The translations under genes were made by a program, and so were the position numbers. DNA of 64,000 nt from contig NZ_CP067341.1 of assembly GCF_016638705.1 (NCBI RefSeq), positions 1,243,501-1,307,500 on the forward strand, given 5' to 3'. The notes under the pieces are model-generated. The model was not told the origin of the DNA, ran no database searches, and saw only the letters and a program-made list of their open reading frames with translations. Positions within the stretch are counted from its first letter, which is position 1. Each line of letters starts with the position of its first letter. Positions 26,978-37,638 of this stretch are shown here, one piece after another. The stretch comes from Lysinibacillus agricola (GTDB taxonomy: Bacteria > Bacillota > Bacilli > Bacillales_A > Planococcaceae).

Positions 26978-27058
26978 TTTCGTTTAACGTTATTCAGCAG
27001 AAATTACTACTGTTTTTGCTTGAATGTGAAGAGCGGATATAATAGGCTAAGATGTATT

Positions 27059-27109
27059 TAAAAGGGTACGAAATGGTTCGTTTTTCGAATTATGAACGTC
27101 CCTTTTTTT
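27059..27109 (+). terminator. Terminator of the fapR-acpP operon
   Basis: AAAAGGG ... CCCTTTTTTT with inner complementary ACG/CGT segments and a long U-run. Confidence 0.7.
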
Positions 27110-27168
27110 GTTTTAGAAAATAAATTACGAAAAAATTTCCAAAACATTGTATTTAAGCCGAAATACTT

Positions 27169-27197
27169 TTGCATAAATGTCTTGAAAAAGGTACACT
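27169..27197 (+). promoter_or_regulatory. Sigma-A promoter of rnc-smc-ftsY
   Basis: TTGCAT at 27169-27174, 17-bp spacer, TACACT at 27192-27197. Confidence 0.65.
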
Positions 27198-27233
27198 AAA
27201 ACGGTAGAAACTATTAGGAAGGCAGATTGTTCA

Positions 27234-27998
27234 ATGGCTATGAAAAGAAAAGGAACTATGCAGAAATCTGGCGTACTTCCTGAAAAAGTACGCAATCAAT
27301 TCGAGCTGTTACAGCATGAATTAACTATCACATTTATTAATAAAAATTTATTGTATCAAGCATTCACGCATTCATCTTATGTGAATGAGCATCGCCGTAA
27401 ATTGTTTACGGATAATGAGCGTCTTGAATTTTTAGGAGACGCAGTACTTGAACTGTCTGTTTCTAAATACCTTTTTGAGAAATACCCTCATATGAGTGAG
27501 GGTGAGCTGACGAAGCTACGAGCATCCATAGTATGTGAGCCATCACTTGTGGTCTTTGCAAATGAATTAGGCTTTGGTCGCTTTGTATTACTCGGAAAAG
27601 GTGAGGAATTAACAGGTGGACGGGAACGCCCAGCGCTGCTTGCAGATGTATTTGAATCATTTGTAGGTGCCCTTTATTTAGATCAGGACTTACAAACGGT
27701 CGTGTCCTTTTTAGAACGAATCGTATTCCCGAAAGTAGAAGTCGGTGCTTTTTCGCATGTGATGGATTTTAAAAGCCAATTGCAAGAAATGGTACAGCAA
27801 ACGAATAATGGCCTTCTTCATTATGAAATTATTGATGAAAAGGGTCCTGCACATAACCGTACCTTTGTATCGAGCGTACTATTAAATGGACAGGAGCTTG
27901 GTATTGGTCGTGGGAAATCAAAAAAAGAAGCCGAGCAGCAAGCTGCGCAATGTGCGATGCGTGCAATGCGTGAGCAATCTGCAAAAGAGGAGGCTTAA
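27234..27998 (+). CDS. rnc: Ribonuclease III
   Basis: Double-strand-specific endonuclease for rRNA and mRNA processing. 254 residues: RNase III domain with [14 protein letters not shown] and the metal Glu region [11 protein letters not shown], then a C-terminal dsRBD ([14 protein letters not shown] to [14 protein letters not shown]). ATG after AGGAAGG. smc starts four bases after the stop. Confidence 0.97.
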   Translation: MAMKRKGTMQKSGVLPEKVRNQFELLQHELTITFINKNLLYQAFTHSSYVNEHRRKLFTDNERLEFLGDAVLELSVSKYLFEKYPHMSEGELTKLRASIVCEPSLVVFANELGFGRFVLLGKGEELTGGRERPALLADVFESFVGALYLDQDLQTVVSFLERIVFPKVEVGAFSHVMDFKSQLQEMVQQTNNGLLHYEIIDEKGPAHNRTFVSSVLLNGQELGIGRGKSKKEAEQQAAQCAMRAMREQSAKEEA

Positions 27999-28001
27999 TA
28001 G

Positions 28002-31000
28002 ATGTTCCTAAAACGACTCGAAGTGATTGGCTTTAAATCTTTTGCGGAGCGCATTGGAATTGATTTTGTGCCCGGCGTTACAGCGGTTGTTGGGCCAAAT
28101 GGCAGTGGAAAAAGTAATGTCACTGATGCTATTCGTTGGGTACTTGGGGAGCAATCGGCAAAGTCGTTACGTGGGGCAAAGATGGAGGATGTTATTTTTG
28201 CTGGGAGTGACTCACGTAAGCCACTAAACTTTGCAGAGGTAACATTAATTTTAGATAACACAGATGAACAGCTTGCTTTTTCCTATACAGAAGTCAGCGT
28301 AACAAGACGCGTATACCGTTCAGGAGATAGTGAATATTTATTAAATAACCAGCAGTGTCGCCTGAAGGATATTACGGACTTGTTTATGGACTCAGGACTT
28401 GGGAAAGAAGCCTTCTCCATTATTTCACAAGGCCGTGTCGATGAAATTTTAAATAGCCGACCTGATGACCGTCGTTCGATTTTTGAAGAGGCAGCTGGCG
28501 TGTTAAAGTATAAATTAAGAAAGAAAAAAGCAGAGCATAAGCTTGTTGAAACAGATGAAAATTTGTATCGTGTTTTAGATATTTTACATGAACTAGACAG
28601 TCGTCTGGAGCCGCTAGAAATTCAAGCATCAAGTGCAAGAGATTATGTGCAAATGTCAACAGAGTTAAAGGATTTTGATATCGCCATCCTTGTGCACGAT
28701 TTAAAAAATTGTGCACAATCTTTGCATGCACTGAAAGCTGAGTACACAGAGCTATATGAAACAGAGCAAAAACAAGCGCATAATATCTCTTCAATAGAAA
28801 AGCAAACTGCAAGCATTCGTAAGCTTTTAAAAGAGCTAGATGACTATTTGGATACTACTCAGGCTGAGTTTGTTAATGCGACGATGGAGGTAGAGCGTTG
28901 GGATGGTCGTAAAGCATTAATGGCTGAAAAGCGACAAAATGCTTCTAATCAACTACTTCAATTGAATACAGCATTACAAGAAGCAAAAGATGAGGTCGAG
29001 GCTCTCATAGTTCAAGAGCAAGAGAAAAAAGAAGTGTTCGCTGAAAAACAGCAAGAGGTATCAGAGCTAAAACAAAGCATCAAGCAATTAGAACAATCTT
29101 TAAATCGCTCTGTTTCTGAAATTGAACAAGAAATTGAAGAACAAAAAAACCACTATATCGACTCCTTAAACGAAGAAGCAACAGTTAAAAATGAATTGAA
29201 AAATATTGAACAACAATTAGCACAACAAAAAGCGATGGCGACACGAATGTCAGACCAAACTGATGAATTTGGTCAGGAGCTTGCACAAATTCTTGTGGAA
29301 AAAGAAAAGCTAGTTGTTGCTCACACTACAACAACTAACGAATTGCAGGGAAAACTTGAGCAATACGAAACATTGCAAATACAGCTTAAGAACGTCAATG
29401 CATCGTTTAATGAAAAGCAAGACATGCTTTATAAGGCTTATCAGCATCAGCAGCAACTGAAGGCTAGAAAAGATACGCTAGCTGAGCTTGAAGCAGATTT
29501 CTCTGGGTTCTTCCATGGAGTAAAAGAAGTATTATTAGCGCGTGATAAAGGTGAATTAGCTGGAATTGAAGGAGCTGTTGCTGAGTTAATCCAAGTAGAT
29601 GGAAAATATTCCCAGGCTATTGAAACAGCATTAGGGGCAGCCTCTCAACATATTGTGACAACCGATGAACGATATGCTCAACAGGCAATTCATTGGTTAA
29701 AACAAAAGAGAGCTGGACGCGCGACGTTTTTACCCAAATCAGTCATGAAGTCACGTAAAATCAATCTATCTATGATTCAACTAGCTACTGAGCATCCAGC
29801 ATTTGTCCAAATGGCTGATGCACTTGTTACGTTCGATGAAAACAACCGCACAATTGTCGAAAACCTTCTTGGCAATGTAATCGTTGCATCAAGTTTAGAA
29901 GGTGCAAGCCAAATTGCTCGATTATGTGGTTTTCGATATCGTGTCGTAACACTTGAAGGTGATATCGTCAATGCAGGCGGTTCGTTAACAGGTGGTTCTG
30001 TGAAGCAACAATCTTCACTCTTTACTAGAAAAGCGGAATTAGATGGTTTAATAGTAAAGCTAGAATCGTTAGAAGCATCCATTTATAGTGCTGAACAGGC
30101 TGTCACAACTGAAAAAGAGAAGCTTGCAATATTGCGAGACAAAGTAGAGCAATTGAAGCTTGATGGAGAGCAACTACGAAAAGATGAAATGCAGCAGGCG
30201 AGTCGTATTCGCGAGCTAGAGGTTGTCGAGAAAAGCTTATCTGCACGAGTATCTTTTGCTTCTAATGAAACACAAGATGTAAAAACACGCGAAGAAGCAT
30301 TGTTAGCTCAAAGGGAAGCGGCTACAGAGCGTTTAACGGCACTAGCAACAGAACTGTTAGAAATTAATGAAACAGTGGAACAACTAAGTAAGGTGAAGTT
30401 ACAAAGCGAAACAGAGAAGGATGTACTTCGTGAGCAATCCGCAGAAAAACGCTCGCAGTTAGCAGTTATGCAGGAGCAAATGTCACAAGTGCAAATTGCT
30501 ACTGCAGAGTTAGCCCTACAATTGAACAAAGCTCGTCAAAAAGTTGACAATATTTCTCAGGAAATAATCTGGCTTCAATCTGATGAATCGACAAAACTTT
30601 TAAGTGATGAAGAAGTTGATGAGCAGGTTGCTACGTGGAAAGCGAGAAGAGATTCACTGCAGGATACTATTTCACAGAAAAAAGATGAAAAAGTAGCACA
30701 ACAACAAGAGCTTACTACTTTAGAAGAACAGCTGAAGGAATTGCAACGTACACATAAAGGCTATCTTGAAGCAATACGTGCAAATGAATTGAAGCGAAGT
30801 CGCGTAGAATTTGAGATAAATAATTTCAATGAACAGCTAGAAGAAAACTATCAGCTAGCATTTGATGAGGCTGAGGAGTTAGCCCTTGCAATTGAAGATG
30901 AAGAGCATATGCGACGTCGAGTGAAACTGCTGAAGAAATCGATAGAGGAGCTAGGTCCTGTTAATTTGAGTTCCATTGAGGAATACGATCGTGTACTTGA

Positions 31001-31583
31001 ACGCCATTCATTCTTAACTGAGCAGCGGGAGGATTTACTTGCTGCACAGGAAACATTGCATGAGGCTATTAAAGAGATGGATGAGGAAATGACGCTTCGA
31101 TTTAGCGAAACCTTCTATGCTATTCGAGAGCAATTTAAACGTGTATTCCGTGAATTGTTTGGTGGAGGACAGGCAGATTTAGTGTTATTGGACCCTCAAA
31201 ATCTGCTAGAAACGGGTATAGAAATCGTAGCACAACCACCAGGGAAAAAATTACAAAACCTAAGTTTACTTTCAGGTGGTGAACGTGCACTTACTGCAAT
31301 CGCTTTATTATTCTCCATCTTAAATATACGACCTGTACCATTTTGTATTCTCGATGAGGTAGAGGCGGCTTTAGATGAGGCAAATGTCGTTCGATATAGC
31401 CAATATTTGAAGAAATTTAGCCGTAATACGCAATTTATTGTGATCACACATCGTAAAGGGACGATGGAGGGAGCGGATGTCTTGTATGGTATTACAATGC
31501 AGGAATCAGGCGTGTCTAAACTTGTATCAGTAAAATTAGAAGATGAACCCGTACTTGCGGAGCAAAGGAGCGAACAAGCATGA
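28002..31583 (+). CDS. smc: Chromosome segregation protein SMC
   Basis: 1193 residues. N-terminal ATPase half with Walker A GPNGSGKSN near residue 31, long coiled coil, a glycine-containing hinge around 500-670 (GVKEVLLARD to VNAGGSLTGGS), returning coiled coil, then the C-terminal half with signature LLSGGERALTAIAL and Walker B FCILDEVEAALDEAN. Works with ScpA/ScpB in chromosome compaction. Overlaps ftsY by four bases. Confidence 0.98.
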   Translation: MFLKRLEVIGFKSFAERIGIDFVPGVTAVVGPNGSGKSNVTDAIRWVLGEQSAKSLRGAKMEDVIFAGSDSRKPLNFAEVTLILDNTDEQLAFSYTEVSVTRRVYRSGDSEYLLNNQQCRLKDITDLFMDSGLGKEAFSIISQGRVDEILNSRPDDRRSIFEEAAGVLKYKLRKKKAEHKLVETDENLYRVLDILHELDSRLEPLEIQASSARDYVQMSTELKDFDIAILVHDLKNCAQSLHALKAEYTELYETEQKQAHNISSIEKQTASIRKLLKELDDYLDTTQAEFVNATMEVERWDGRKALMAEKRQNASNQLLQLNTALQEAKDEVEALIVQEQEKKEVFAEKQQEVSELKQSIKQLEQSLNRSVSEIEQEIEEQKNHYIDSLNEEATVKNELKNIEQQLAQQKAMATRMSDQTDEFGQELAQILVEKEKLVVAHTTTTNELQGKLEQYETLQIQLKNVNASFNEKQDMLYKAYQHQQQLKARKDTLAELEADFSGFFHGVKEVLLARDKGELAGIEGAVAELIQVDGKYSQAIETALGAASQHIVTTDERYAQQAIHWLKQKRAGRATFLPKSVMKSRKINLSMIQLATEHPAFVQMADALVTFDENNRTIVENLLGNVIVASSLEGASQIARLCGFRYRVVTLEGDIVNAGGSLTGGSVKQQSSLFTRKAELDGLIVKLESLEASIYSAEQAVTTEKEKLAILRDKVEQLKLDGEQLRKDEMQQASRIRELEVVEKSLSARVSFASNETQDVKTREEALLAQREAATERLTALATELLEINETVEQLSKVKLQSETEKDVLREQSAEKRSQLAVMQEQMSQVQIATAELALQLNKARQKVDNISQEIIWLQSDESTKLLSDEEVDEQVATWKARRDSLQDTISQKKDEKVAQQQELTTLEEQLKELQRTHKGYLEAIRANELKRSRVEFEINNFNEQLEENYQLAFDEAEELALAIEDEEHMRRRVKLLKKSIEELGPVNLSSIEEYDRVLERHSFLTEQREDLLAAQETLHEAIKEMDEEMTLRFSETFYAIREQFKRVFRELFGGGQADLVLLDPQNLLETGIEIVAQPPGKKLQNLSLLSGGERALTAIALLFSILNIRPVPFCILDEVEAALDEANVVRYSQYLKKFSRNTQFIVITHRKGTMEGADVLYGITMQESGVSKLVSVKLEDEPVLAEQRSEQA

Positions 31584-32845
31584 GTTTTTTTAAACGTTTA
31601 AAAGATAAGTTGGTAGGCAACCCGGTCGAGGAAGAAAAAGTAGTAGAGAGTACGGAAGAAGAAGCTGCTGAACAGAAGCAAGACGAAGCAACAGAGCCTG
31701 CTCAAATTGAAGAAATTGAAGAAATTGTAGATGAAGTTGAAAAAGTAGAGGAAGTTTCTGTAACGGAAAGTTCAATTGAAACCGAAATTCCTGAAGAAAA
31801 AGAAGATCAAGAACAACTAGAGCAACAAGAAGTGCAAGAGGTTGCGATAGCAGAAGAACCAGTAGAGGAGAAAAAACCTTCTGCATGGTCTATTACACAA
31901 AAGTTCAAGGCTGGACTGGAAAAAACGCGTAATTCATTTACTTCAAAAGTGAATGATCTAGTTGCTCGCTATCGAAAAGTGGACGAAGATTTCTTTGAAG
32001 AATTAGAAGACTTATTATTACAGGCAGACGTTGGCTTTGAAACAGTAATGGAGCTAATGGACAAATTACGCTTCGAGGTTCAGCGTAAAAATATAAAAGA
32101 TACAAACGGAATTCAAACGCTTATTTCTGAAAAACTTGTGGAAATTTATGAGCAAGGAGAAGAAGATTTAATCGAACTGAATATGCAACCTGAAGGTGAG
32201 CTTACTGTCATTTTATTCGTTGGGGTAAACGGTGTTGGGAAAACGACTACCATCGGTAAACTTGCTCATCGTCTAAAATCACAAGGTAAAACAGTTGTTT
32301 TAGCGGCAGGTGATACTTTCCGTGCTGGTGCCATCGACCAATTACAAGTTTGGGGAGACCGTGTTGGTTGTGAAGTGATTAAACAATCAGAAGGCTCTGA
32401 TCCAGCAGCGGTTATGTATGATGCAATTCGCGCGGCGAAAAACCGTAAAGCGGATGTGTTAATTTGTGATACAGCAGGACGTCTACAAAACAAAGTGAAC
32501 TTAATGAATGAACTTGAAAAAGTTCATCGTGTAATTTCTCGAGAGATACCAAATGCTCCGCATGAAGTACTATTAGCATTAGATGCAACAACAGGTCAAA
32601 ATGCACTTGTTCAAGCACAAACATTTAAAGAGGTTACAAATGTAACAGGAATTGTCTTAACAAAACTTGACGGTACTGCAAAAGGTGGTATTGTCCTTGC
32701 CATTCGCAACAAACTACACATTCCAGTGAAGTTTATTGGTCTTGGTGAAAAAATGGACGATTTACAGCCATTTGATGCAGAGCGTTATGTGTATGGATTA
32801 TTTGCGGATGGTTTAGATAAAGAATTACAAAATAATGAGGATTAG
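31580..32845 (+). CDS. ftsY: Signal recognition particle receptor FtsY
   Basis: 421-residue SRP receptor GTPase. An acidic Glu-rich A domain fills about residues 15-95, followed by the N domain and a G domain with [24 protein letters not shown] and [10 protein letters not shown]. The TAG stop (32843-32845) uses the first base of a MITE inserted here; the target duplication GAGGATTA followed by A downstream shows that the ancestral stop was TAA with the same last residues. Confidence 0.97.
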   Translation: MSFFKRLKDKLVGNPVEEEKVVESTEEEAAEQKQDEATEPAQIEEIEEIVDEVEKVEEVSVTESSIETEIPEEKEDQEQLEQQEVQEVAIAEEPVEEKKPSAWSITQKFKAGLEKTRNSFTSKVNDLVARYRKVDEDFFEELEDLLLQADVGFETVMELMDKLRFEVQRKNIKDTNGIQTLISEKLVEIYEQGEEDLIELNMQPEGELTVILFVGVNGVGKTTTIGKLAHRLKSQGKTVVLAAGDTFRAGAIDQLQVWGDRVGCEVIKQSEGSDPAAVMYDAIRAAKNRKADVLICDTAGRLQNKVNLMNELEKVHRVISREIPNAPHEVLLALDATTGQNALVQAQTFKEVTNVTGIVLTKLDGTAKGGIVLAIRNKLHIPVKFIGLGEKMDDLQPFDAERYVYGLFADGLDKELQNNED

Positions 32846-32947
32846 GTTCATCATCAAGAGTTGTAGATGACTTTTGTTAAAACGTATACTATGTAAATAA
32901 GTCGGAACGGAAATCAACAACACGTTTTGGTGGTGGTCCGAGGATTA
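32837..32947. mobile_element. Family 1 MITE-like element D in the ftsY stop codon
   Basis: A short internally deleted copy at 32845-32939, flanked by GAGGATTA at 32837-32844 and 32940-32947. Left end GGTTCATCATCAAGAG continues to ACGTATACTATGTAAATAAG and jumps straight to GTCGGAACGGAAATCAAC and CACGTTTTGGTGGTGGTCC. The core hairpin and cassettes are gone, leaving a 95-bp two-ended derivative. Confidence 0.85.
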
Positions 32948-33079
32948 ACATTTGAGGAAGTAAATTTGTAATTGCGCTCGTTTGTGCAGGGAAACGCATT
33001 GTTTAAAAGGGAAATACTAGCTATAGGTGAAAAACGCCTGAAAAGCAGTTAATTAAAGCTTTTAGACAAGGAGATTACC

Positions 33080-33109
33080 TTGACACGGACGGGCGCTTTT
33101 CGTTATGAT
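33080..33109 (+). promoter_or_regulatory. Sigma-A promoter of ylxM-ffh
   Basis: Consensus TTGACA at 33080-33085, 18-bp spacer, TATGAT at 33104-33109. Confidence 0.75.
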
Positions 33110-33142
33110 ACAAATGACTAATAACGGGAGGAGAAATATTCG

Positions 33143-33478
33143 ATGCTACTTGAAAAAACAACACGCATGAACTTTCTCTTCGACTTTTATCAAGCATTAT
33201 TAACAGATAAGCAACGAAGTTATATGGAGCTATATTATTTAGATGATCACTCGCTTGGAGAGATTGCTGAATCATATGGAGTTTCACGCCAAGCTGTTTA
33301 TGATAATATCCGTCGAACAGAAGCGATGCTTGAAGAATATGAAGAAAAACTATGTTTATTGGAAAAATTTCAACAACGTACACAAATGCTTGCGCAGCTA
33401 ACAACAGGGATCACGGAACAAAGTATGACAGTTGAAGTGCAATTGGCGCTTATAGAACAGTTGAAAGAATGGGATTAG
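33143..33478 (+). CDS. ylxM: YlxM/p13 family SRP-associated protein
   Basis: 111 residues with a sigma-70 region-4-like helix-turn-helix ([20 protein letters not shown] near residues 37-56) and a coiled C-terminal part. The family is genetically linked to ffh and modulates the SRP GTPase cycle in some Firmicutes. Ribosome site GGGAGGAG; ffh starts 12 bp downstream. Confidence 0.94.
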   Translation: MLLEKTTRMNFLFDFYQALLTDKQRSYMELYYLDDHSLGEIAESYGVSRQAVYDNIRRTEAMLEEYEEKLCLLEKFQQRTQMLAQLTTGITEQSMTVEVQLALIEQLKEWD

Positions 33479-33490
33479 GAGGCGAAAGCA

Positions 33491-34849
33491 ATGGCTTTTG
33501 AAGGATTAGCGGAGCGACTCCAAGGAACGATCCAAAAGATTAAAGGTAAAGGAAAAGTATCGGAACAAGACGTTAAAGAAATGATGCGAGAGGTCCGATT
33601 TGCTTTAATCGAGGCGGATGTTAACTTAAAAGTAGTCAAAGAATTCGTTAAAAAGGTCAGTGAACGTGCTGTCGGTGTAGAAGTTATGCAAAGCTTAACA
33701 CCCGGTCAGCAGGTTATTAAAATCGTACAAGACGAATTAACAGAATTAATGGGTGGCGAGCAAAGCCCAATCAAATTTAATACAAAGCCACCAACTGTTA
33801 TTATGATGGTCGGCTTACAAGGTGCAGGGAAAACGACAACTACAGGTAAATTGGCAAATGTGCTACGTAAAAAATATAATCGTAAGCCATTACTAGTTGC
33901 TGCAGACGTTTATCGTCCAGCGGCTGTTCAGCAGTTACAAACGTTAGGAAAGCAGTTATCCTTACCTGTTTTTGCGTTAGGAACGGATGTATCTCCAGTA
34001 GAAATTGCACGTCAGGCAATTGAATTGGCGAAAGAAGAGCATCATGATGTCGTTATTATCGATACAGCTGGTCGCTTGCATATCGATGAAGATTTAATGC
34101 AAGAATTAAAAGATATTCGTGCACTAAAAGAGCCGGATGAAGTGTTCCTAGTTGTAGATGCTATGACAGGTCAGGATGCTGTCAACGTGGCAGAAAGCTT
34201 TAATGAAGCAATCGGCATTACAGGGGTTGTTTTAACAAAGCTTGATGGTGATACACGTGGTGGTGCTGCATTATCAATTCGTTCAGTAACACAGAAGCCG
34301 ATTAAGTTTGTCGGGATGGGCGAAAAATTGGATGCACTCGAACCATTCCATCCAGAGCGTATGGCGTCTCGTATATTAGGGATGGGCGACGTTCTATCGC
34401 TTATTGAAAAGGCTCAGGCAAACGTTGATGAAGCAAAGGCTAAAGAACTAGAGGAAAAATTTAAAACTCAGAGCTTTACATTTGATGATTTTGTTGAGCA
34501 ATTGCAGCAAGTAAAGAAAATGGGTCCGCTTGAGGATATTTTAAAAATGTTACCAGGTGCTGGCAAAATCAAAGGCTTAGACAATGTTAAAGTGGATGAT
34601 AAGCAAATGGGTCGCGTAGAAGCGATTATTTACTCGATGACACCTGCTGAAAAGACGAATCCAGAAATTATTAACGGTAGCCGTAAAAAGCGCATAGCGA
34701 ATGGTTCTGGGACTTCGATTCAAGAGGTGAATCGTCTATTAAAACAATTTGATGAAATGAAGAAAATGATGAAGCAAATGACAGGCATGGCGAGTGGTAA
34801 AGGAAAGAAAAAGATGAAAATGCCAGGCTTTGATTCATTGTTTAAATAA
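33491..34849 (+). CDS. ffh: Signal recognition particle protein Ffh
   Basis: SRP54 homologue of 452 residues that binds 4.5S/6S scRNA and signal sequences. N domain, then G domain with GLQGAGKTTTTGKL, IDTAGRLHID, TKLDGDTRGG, then a methionine-rich M domain from about residue 300 ending in KMMKQMTGMASGKGKKKMKM. Pairs with FtsY upstream. Confidence 0.98.
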   Translation: MAFEGLAERLQGTIQKIKGKGKVSEQDVKEMMREVRFALIEADVNLKVVKEFVKKVSERAVGVEVMQSLTPGQQVIKIVQDELTELMGGEQSPIKFNTKPPTVIMMVGLQGAGKTTTTGKLANVLRKKYNRKPLLVAADVYRPAAVQQLQTLGKQLSLPVFALGTDVSPVEIARQAIELAKEEHHDVVIIDTAGRLHIDEDLMQELKDIRALKEPDEVFLVVDAMTGQDAVNVAESFNEAIGITGVVLTKLDGDTRGGAALSIRSVTQKPIKFVGMGEKLDALEPFHPERMASRILGMGDVLSLIEKAQANVDEAKAKELEEKFKTQSFTFDDFVEQLQQVKKMGPLEDILKMLPGAGKIKGLDNVKVDDKQMGRVEAIIYSMTPAEKTNPEIINGSRKKRIANGSGTSIQEVNRLLKQFDEMKKMMKQMTGMASGKGKKKMKMPGFDSLFK

Positions 34850-34876
34850 TAATTTATAGGTGTTAAGAAAAAACAC

Positions 34877-34905
34877 TTTACAAACAACATAAACATTGAT
34901 AATAT
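34877..34905 (+). promoter_or_regulatory. Sigma-A promoter of rpsP-khpA
   Basis: TTTACA at 34877-34882, exact 17-bp spacer, TAATAT at 34900-34905. Confidence 0.7.
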
Positions 34906-34943
34906 ACTATCTTGTGTGAAACTTATTCGGAGGTGCTATTAAA

Positions 34944-35216
34944 ATGGCAGTTAAAATTCGCTTAAAACGTATGGGAGCTAAAAAATCTCCTTTCTATCGT
35001 ATCGTAGTTGCAGACGCTCGTTCACCACGTGACGGTCGTCAAATCGAAACAGTTGGTACTTACAACCCACTAACTCAACCAGCTACTGTAAACATCGATG
35101 AAGAGAAAGCTCTTAAATGGTTAGCTGACGGTGCAAAACCATCAGATACAGTGCGTAACTTGTTCTCAGAACAAGGTATCATGGAAAAATTCCATAACCA
35201 AAAATTCAGTAAATAA
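34944..35216 (+). CDS. rpsP: 30S ribosomal protein S16
   Basis: 90 residues with the S16 signature [20 protein letters not shown] at the start and the usual length. Ribosome site CGGAGGTG. First gene of the rpsP-khpA pair; rimM, trmD and rplS follow, as in most Bacilli. Confidence 0.98.
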   Translation: MAVKIRLKRMGAKKSPFYRIVVADARSPRDGRQIETVGTYNPLTQPATVNIDEEKALKWLADGAKPSDTVRNLFSEQGIMEKFHNQKFSK

Positions 35217-35231
35217 TCGGGGGCGACGTCT

Positions 35232-35465
35232 TTGAAGCAGCTGATTGAAGCAATCGTTTTACCGTTAGTCGATTATCCAGAAGAAGTTCGTATAGAGACG
35301 GATGAAAATGCAAATCGAATTGTTTATAAACTTTTTGTTCATCCAGAGGATCGAGGGAAAGTCATAGGCAAACAAGGGCGAGTAGCGAAAGCGATTCGTA
35401 CAATTGTTTATTCAGCGGCGGGTAGTCACCATCAAAAAAAGACCTACGTCGATATATTGGATTGA
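35232..35465 (+). CDS. khpA: KH-domain RNA-binding protein KhpA (YlqC)
   Basis: 77-residue single KH domain with the RNA-binding loop VIGKQGRVAKAIR. KhpA partners with KhpB/Jag in RNA binding and cell-division control in relatives. TTG start after GGGGGCG. The ylqD gene that follows khpA in B. subtilis is not present here. Confidence 0.95.
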   Translation: MKQLIEAIVLPLVDYPEEVRIETDENANRIVYKLFVHPEDRGKVIGKQGRVAKAIRTIVYSAAGSHHQKKTYVDILD

Positions 35466-35583
35466 TAGAAAAGATTTTCACGCTCTTTTACATGCAACAA
35501 GCACTGGAGAGTCCTGATCGGTATGTTTAAATGCGCTTAGGAATTCAAAGTGGCTCTGAGGTAAAGCGTAAAATCTGGACTAA

Positions 35584-35615
35584 AAGGAAGGAGCTTGCCG
35601 GTTCCTTCCTTTTTT
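35584..35615 (+). terminator. Terminator after khpA
   Basis: AAGGAAGGA / TCCTTCCTT stem and T-run. Apart from this, the 35466-35817 gap contains no supported gene. Confidence 0.85.
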
Positions 35616-35817
35616 CATTATCATAATTATTTTGAGAGGTAATTGAACATAATGACATTGAGGAAGACTGGTCAACGTCTTAGCTATAACACCGTCCACC
35701 AAAAGTTAAACTGCTTTTGTAGGTGAAAGGTGAGAGAAAGGTTACTTTTTGATCTGGCTAGCTAGTAGCTTGACGGGGATGAGCTTGTTTAGCATTTTTA
35801 TACGAGGTGAGATTTGA

Positions 35818-36333
35818 ATGGAATGGTTTAATGTAGGTCGTATTGTCAATACGCATGGTATTCGTGGTGAGGTGCGTATATTATCAACAACAGATTTTGA
35901 AGAAGAGCGCTTCGCAGTAGGAAATAAGCTTGCGGCGTTTAAAAAAGACGATAAAAAGCCAACGTGGGTAACAATTGAATCAGTGCGTCGTCATAAAAAC
36001 TTTATTTTATTAACTTTTGAAGGAATGCATAACATCAACTTGGTTGAGCCTTTCAAAGAAGGCATGCTCAAAGTTACGAAAGATCAAATGTCAGATAATT
36101 TATTAGAGGAAAATGAATTTTTCTTCCATGAAATAATTGGCTGTACAATTGTTTCTGAAGAAGGCGAAACAATCGGAGCAGTGACCGACATTCTTCAAAC
36201 AGGAGCAAATGATGTTTGGGTAGTCAAGGGCGCTAAAAAAGAACATTATATCCCGTATATCGAAGACATCGTCAAGGAAATTGATGTTGATGAGAAGAAA
36301 ATTGTGATACACGTAATGGAAGGCCTGCTATGA
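35818..36333 (+). CDS. rimM: Ribosome maturation factor RimM
   Basis: 171 residues: an N-terminal beta-barrel ([18 protein letters not shown]) and a C-terminal PRC-barrel ([19 protein letters not shown]). Assists 30S head assembly and binds S19. Ribosome site CGAGGTGAG. Overlaps trmD by four bases. Confidence 0.97.
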   Translation: MEWFNVGRIVNTHGIRGEVRILSTTDFEEERFAVGNKLAAFKKDDKKPTWVTIESVRRHKNFILLTFEGMHNINLVEPFKEGMLKVTKDQMSDNLLEENEFFFHEIIGCTIVSEEGETIGAVTDILQTGANDVWVVKGAKKEHYIPYIEDIVKEIDVDEKKIVIHVMEGLL

Positions 36334-37061
36334 TGAATATTCATGTGTTAAGTTTATTTCCTGATATGTTTGCAGGCGTCTTTGGTGCATCCATATTAAA
36401 GAAAGCACAGGAAAAAGGTGCTGTAAAGCTAGAAGTAACTGATATTCGTGGATTTTCGGGTAACAAGCATAATCAAGTAGACGATTATCCGTATGGTGGT
36501 GGCGCGGGAATGGTATTAAAACCAGAGCCGATGTTTAGCGCTGTCGAGTCCATTACTGAAGGAAGAAATCCTCGTATCATTTTGATGTGTCCACAAGGTG
36601 AGCGTTTTACTCAAAAAAAGGCAGAAGAGCTAGCGCAAGAAAAAGAACTAGTATTTTTATGTGGTCATTATGAAGGTTATGATGAACGCATTCGTCAGCA
36701 TCTTGTTACAGACGAGATTTCAATTGGAGATTTCGTATTAACTGGTGGAGAGCTAGGGGCTATGACGGTTATAGATAGCGTTGTACGACTTCTGCCGGGG
36801 GTTTTAGGACAAGAGGATTCCCATATACAAGATTCGTTCTCAACAGGTCTTTTAGAGCACCCACATTATACACGACCTGCTGAATTTCGTGGAATGAAAG
36901 TACCTGATATTTTACTATCGGGTAATCATGCAAAGATTGAGCAATGGCGTGAGGAAGAATCTTTGAAAAGAACATTCGAACGTCGTCCAGATCTACTCGA
37001 GAATTATCCGTTAACCGATAAGCAAAAATTGTATGTAGAAAAACTTGAAAAACAACAATAA
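36330..37061 (+). CDS. trmD: tRNA (guanine37-N1)-methyltransferase TrmD
   Basis: SPOUT-class methyltransferase, 243 residues, with a deep trefoil knot. Signatures: [42 protein letters not shown]. Makes m1G37 in tRNAs and prevents frameshifting. Its stop abuts the rplS leader. Confidence 0.98.
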   Translation: MMNIHVLSLFPDMFAGVFGASILKKAQEKGAVKLEVTDIRGFSGNKHNQVDDYPYGGGAGMVLKPEPMFSAVESITEGRNPRIILMCPQGERFTQKKAEELAQEKELVFLCGHYEGYDERIRQHLVTDEISIGDFVLTGGELGAMTVIDSVVRLLPGVLGQEDSHIQDSFSTGLLEHPHYTRPAEFRGMKVPDILLSGNHAKIEQWREEESLKRTFERRPDLLENYPLTDKQKLYVEKLEKQQ

Positions 37062-37170
37062 AGATGCTTGATTGCTATCTACATTTGTGATAACATCTAT
37101 TCTGTACTTCTATGTGAAGTACTGAATTACGATGTTCCGCTGTGGCATAGATTGCGTGCAAGAGCATCTG
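37062..37170 (+). ncRNA. L19 leader-type structured 5' UTR of rplS
   Basis: Between trmD and rplS. Outer arms AGATGCTTG (37062-37070) and CAAGAGCATCT (37159-37169) can pair. Inside is GTACTTC / GAAGTAC and a CCGCTGTGGCATAGATTGCG segment resembling the Bacilli L19 leader, proposed to bind L19 for autoregulation. Assigned from position and layout; a covariance search is not possible here. Confidence 0.65.
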
Positions 37171-37187
37171 TCTAAGGAGAGAAAACA

Positions 37188-37532
37188 ATGTCAAACATTA
37201 TTGCAGAAATTACAAAAGCTCAGCTTCGCACTGATCTACCAACTTTCCGTCCTGGTGATACTGTTAAGGTACACGTGAAAGTAGTAGAGGGTACTCGTGA
37301 ACGTATCCAAGTATACGAAGGTGTAGTAATTAAACGTCGTGGTGGCGGAATTAGCGAAACTTTCACAGTTCGTAAAATTTCTTATGGTGTAGGTGTTGAA
37401 CGTACATTCCCTGTACACACACCAAAAATCGCTAACTTAGAAGTTGTACGTCGTGGTAAAGTACGTCGTGCTAAACTTTACTACCTACGTAACTTACGTG
37501 GTAAAGCTGCTCGTATTAAAGAAATTCGATAA
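37188..37532 (+). CDS. rplS: 50S ribosomal protein L19
   Basis: 114-residue L19 with [32 protein letters not shown] and [17 protein letters not shown]. Ribosome site TAAGGAGAG. Preceded by the L19 leader and closed by its own terminator. Confidence 0.98.
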   Translation: MSNIIAEITKAQLRTDLPTFRPGDTVKVHVKVVEGTRERIQVYEGVVIKRRGGGISETFTVRKISYGVGVERTFPVHTPKIANLEVVRRGKVRRAKLYYLRNLRGKAARIKEIR

Positions 37533-37548
37533 TTATGATTTAAAAGTG

Positions 37549-37580
37549 AGGGGCTTGTGCAACAAGCTCCTTTTCTTTTT
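37549..37580 (+). terminator. Terminator of rplS
   Basis: AGGGGCTTGT / ACAAGCTCCT with a three-base loop, then a T-rich tail. Confidence 0.85.
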
Positions 37581-37582
37581 GC

Positions 37583-37612
37583 TTGTCATCTTAAATAACT
37601 ATCATCTAAAAT
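37583..37612 (+). promoter_or_regulatory. Sigma-A promoter of lepB
   Basis: TTGTCA at 37583-37588, 18-bp spacer, TAAAAT at 37607-37612. Confidence 0.6.
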
Positions 37613-37638
37613 GAGGATAGACAAGGGGGCAAATCTCG

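Noticed and set aside
35466..35817. ylqD homologue between khpA and rimM
   Set aside because: No frame of suitable length or similarity in this gap; the gene is absent here.
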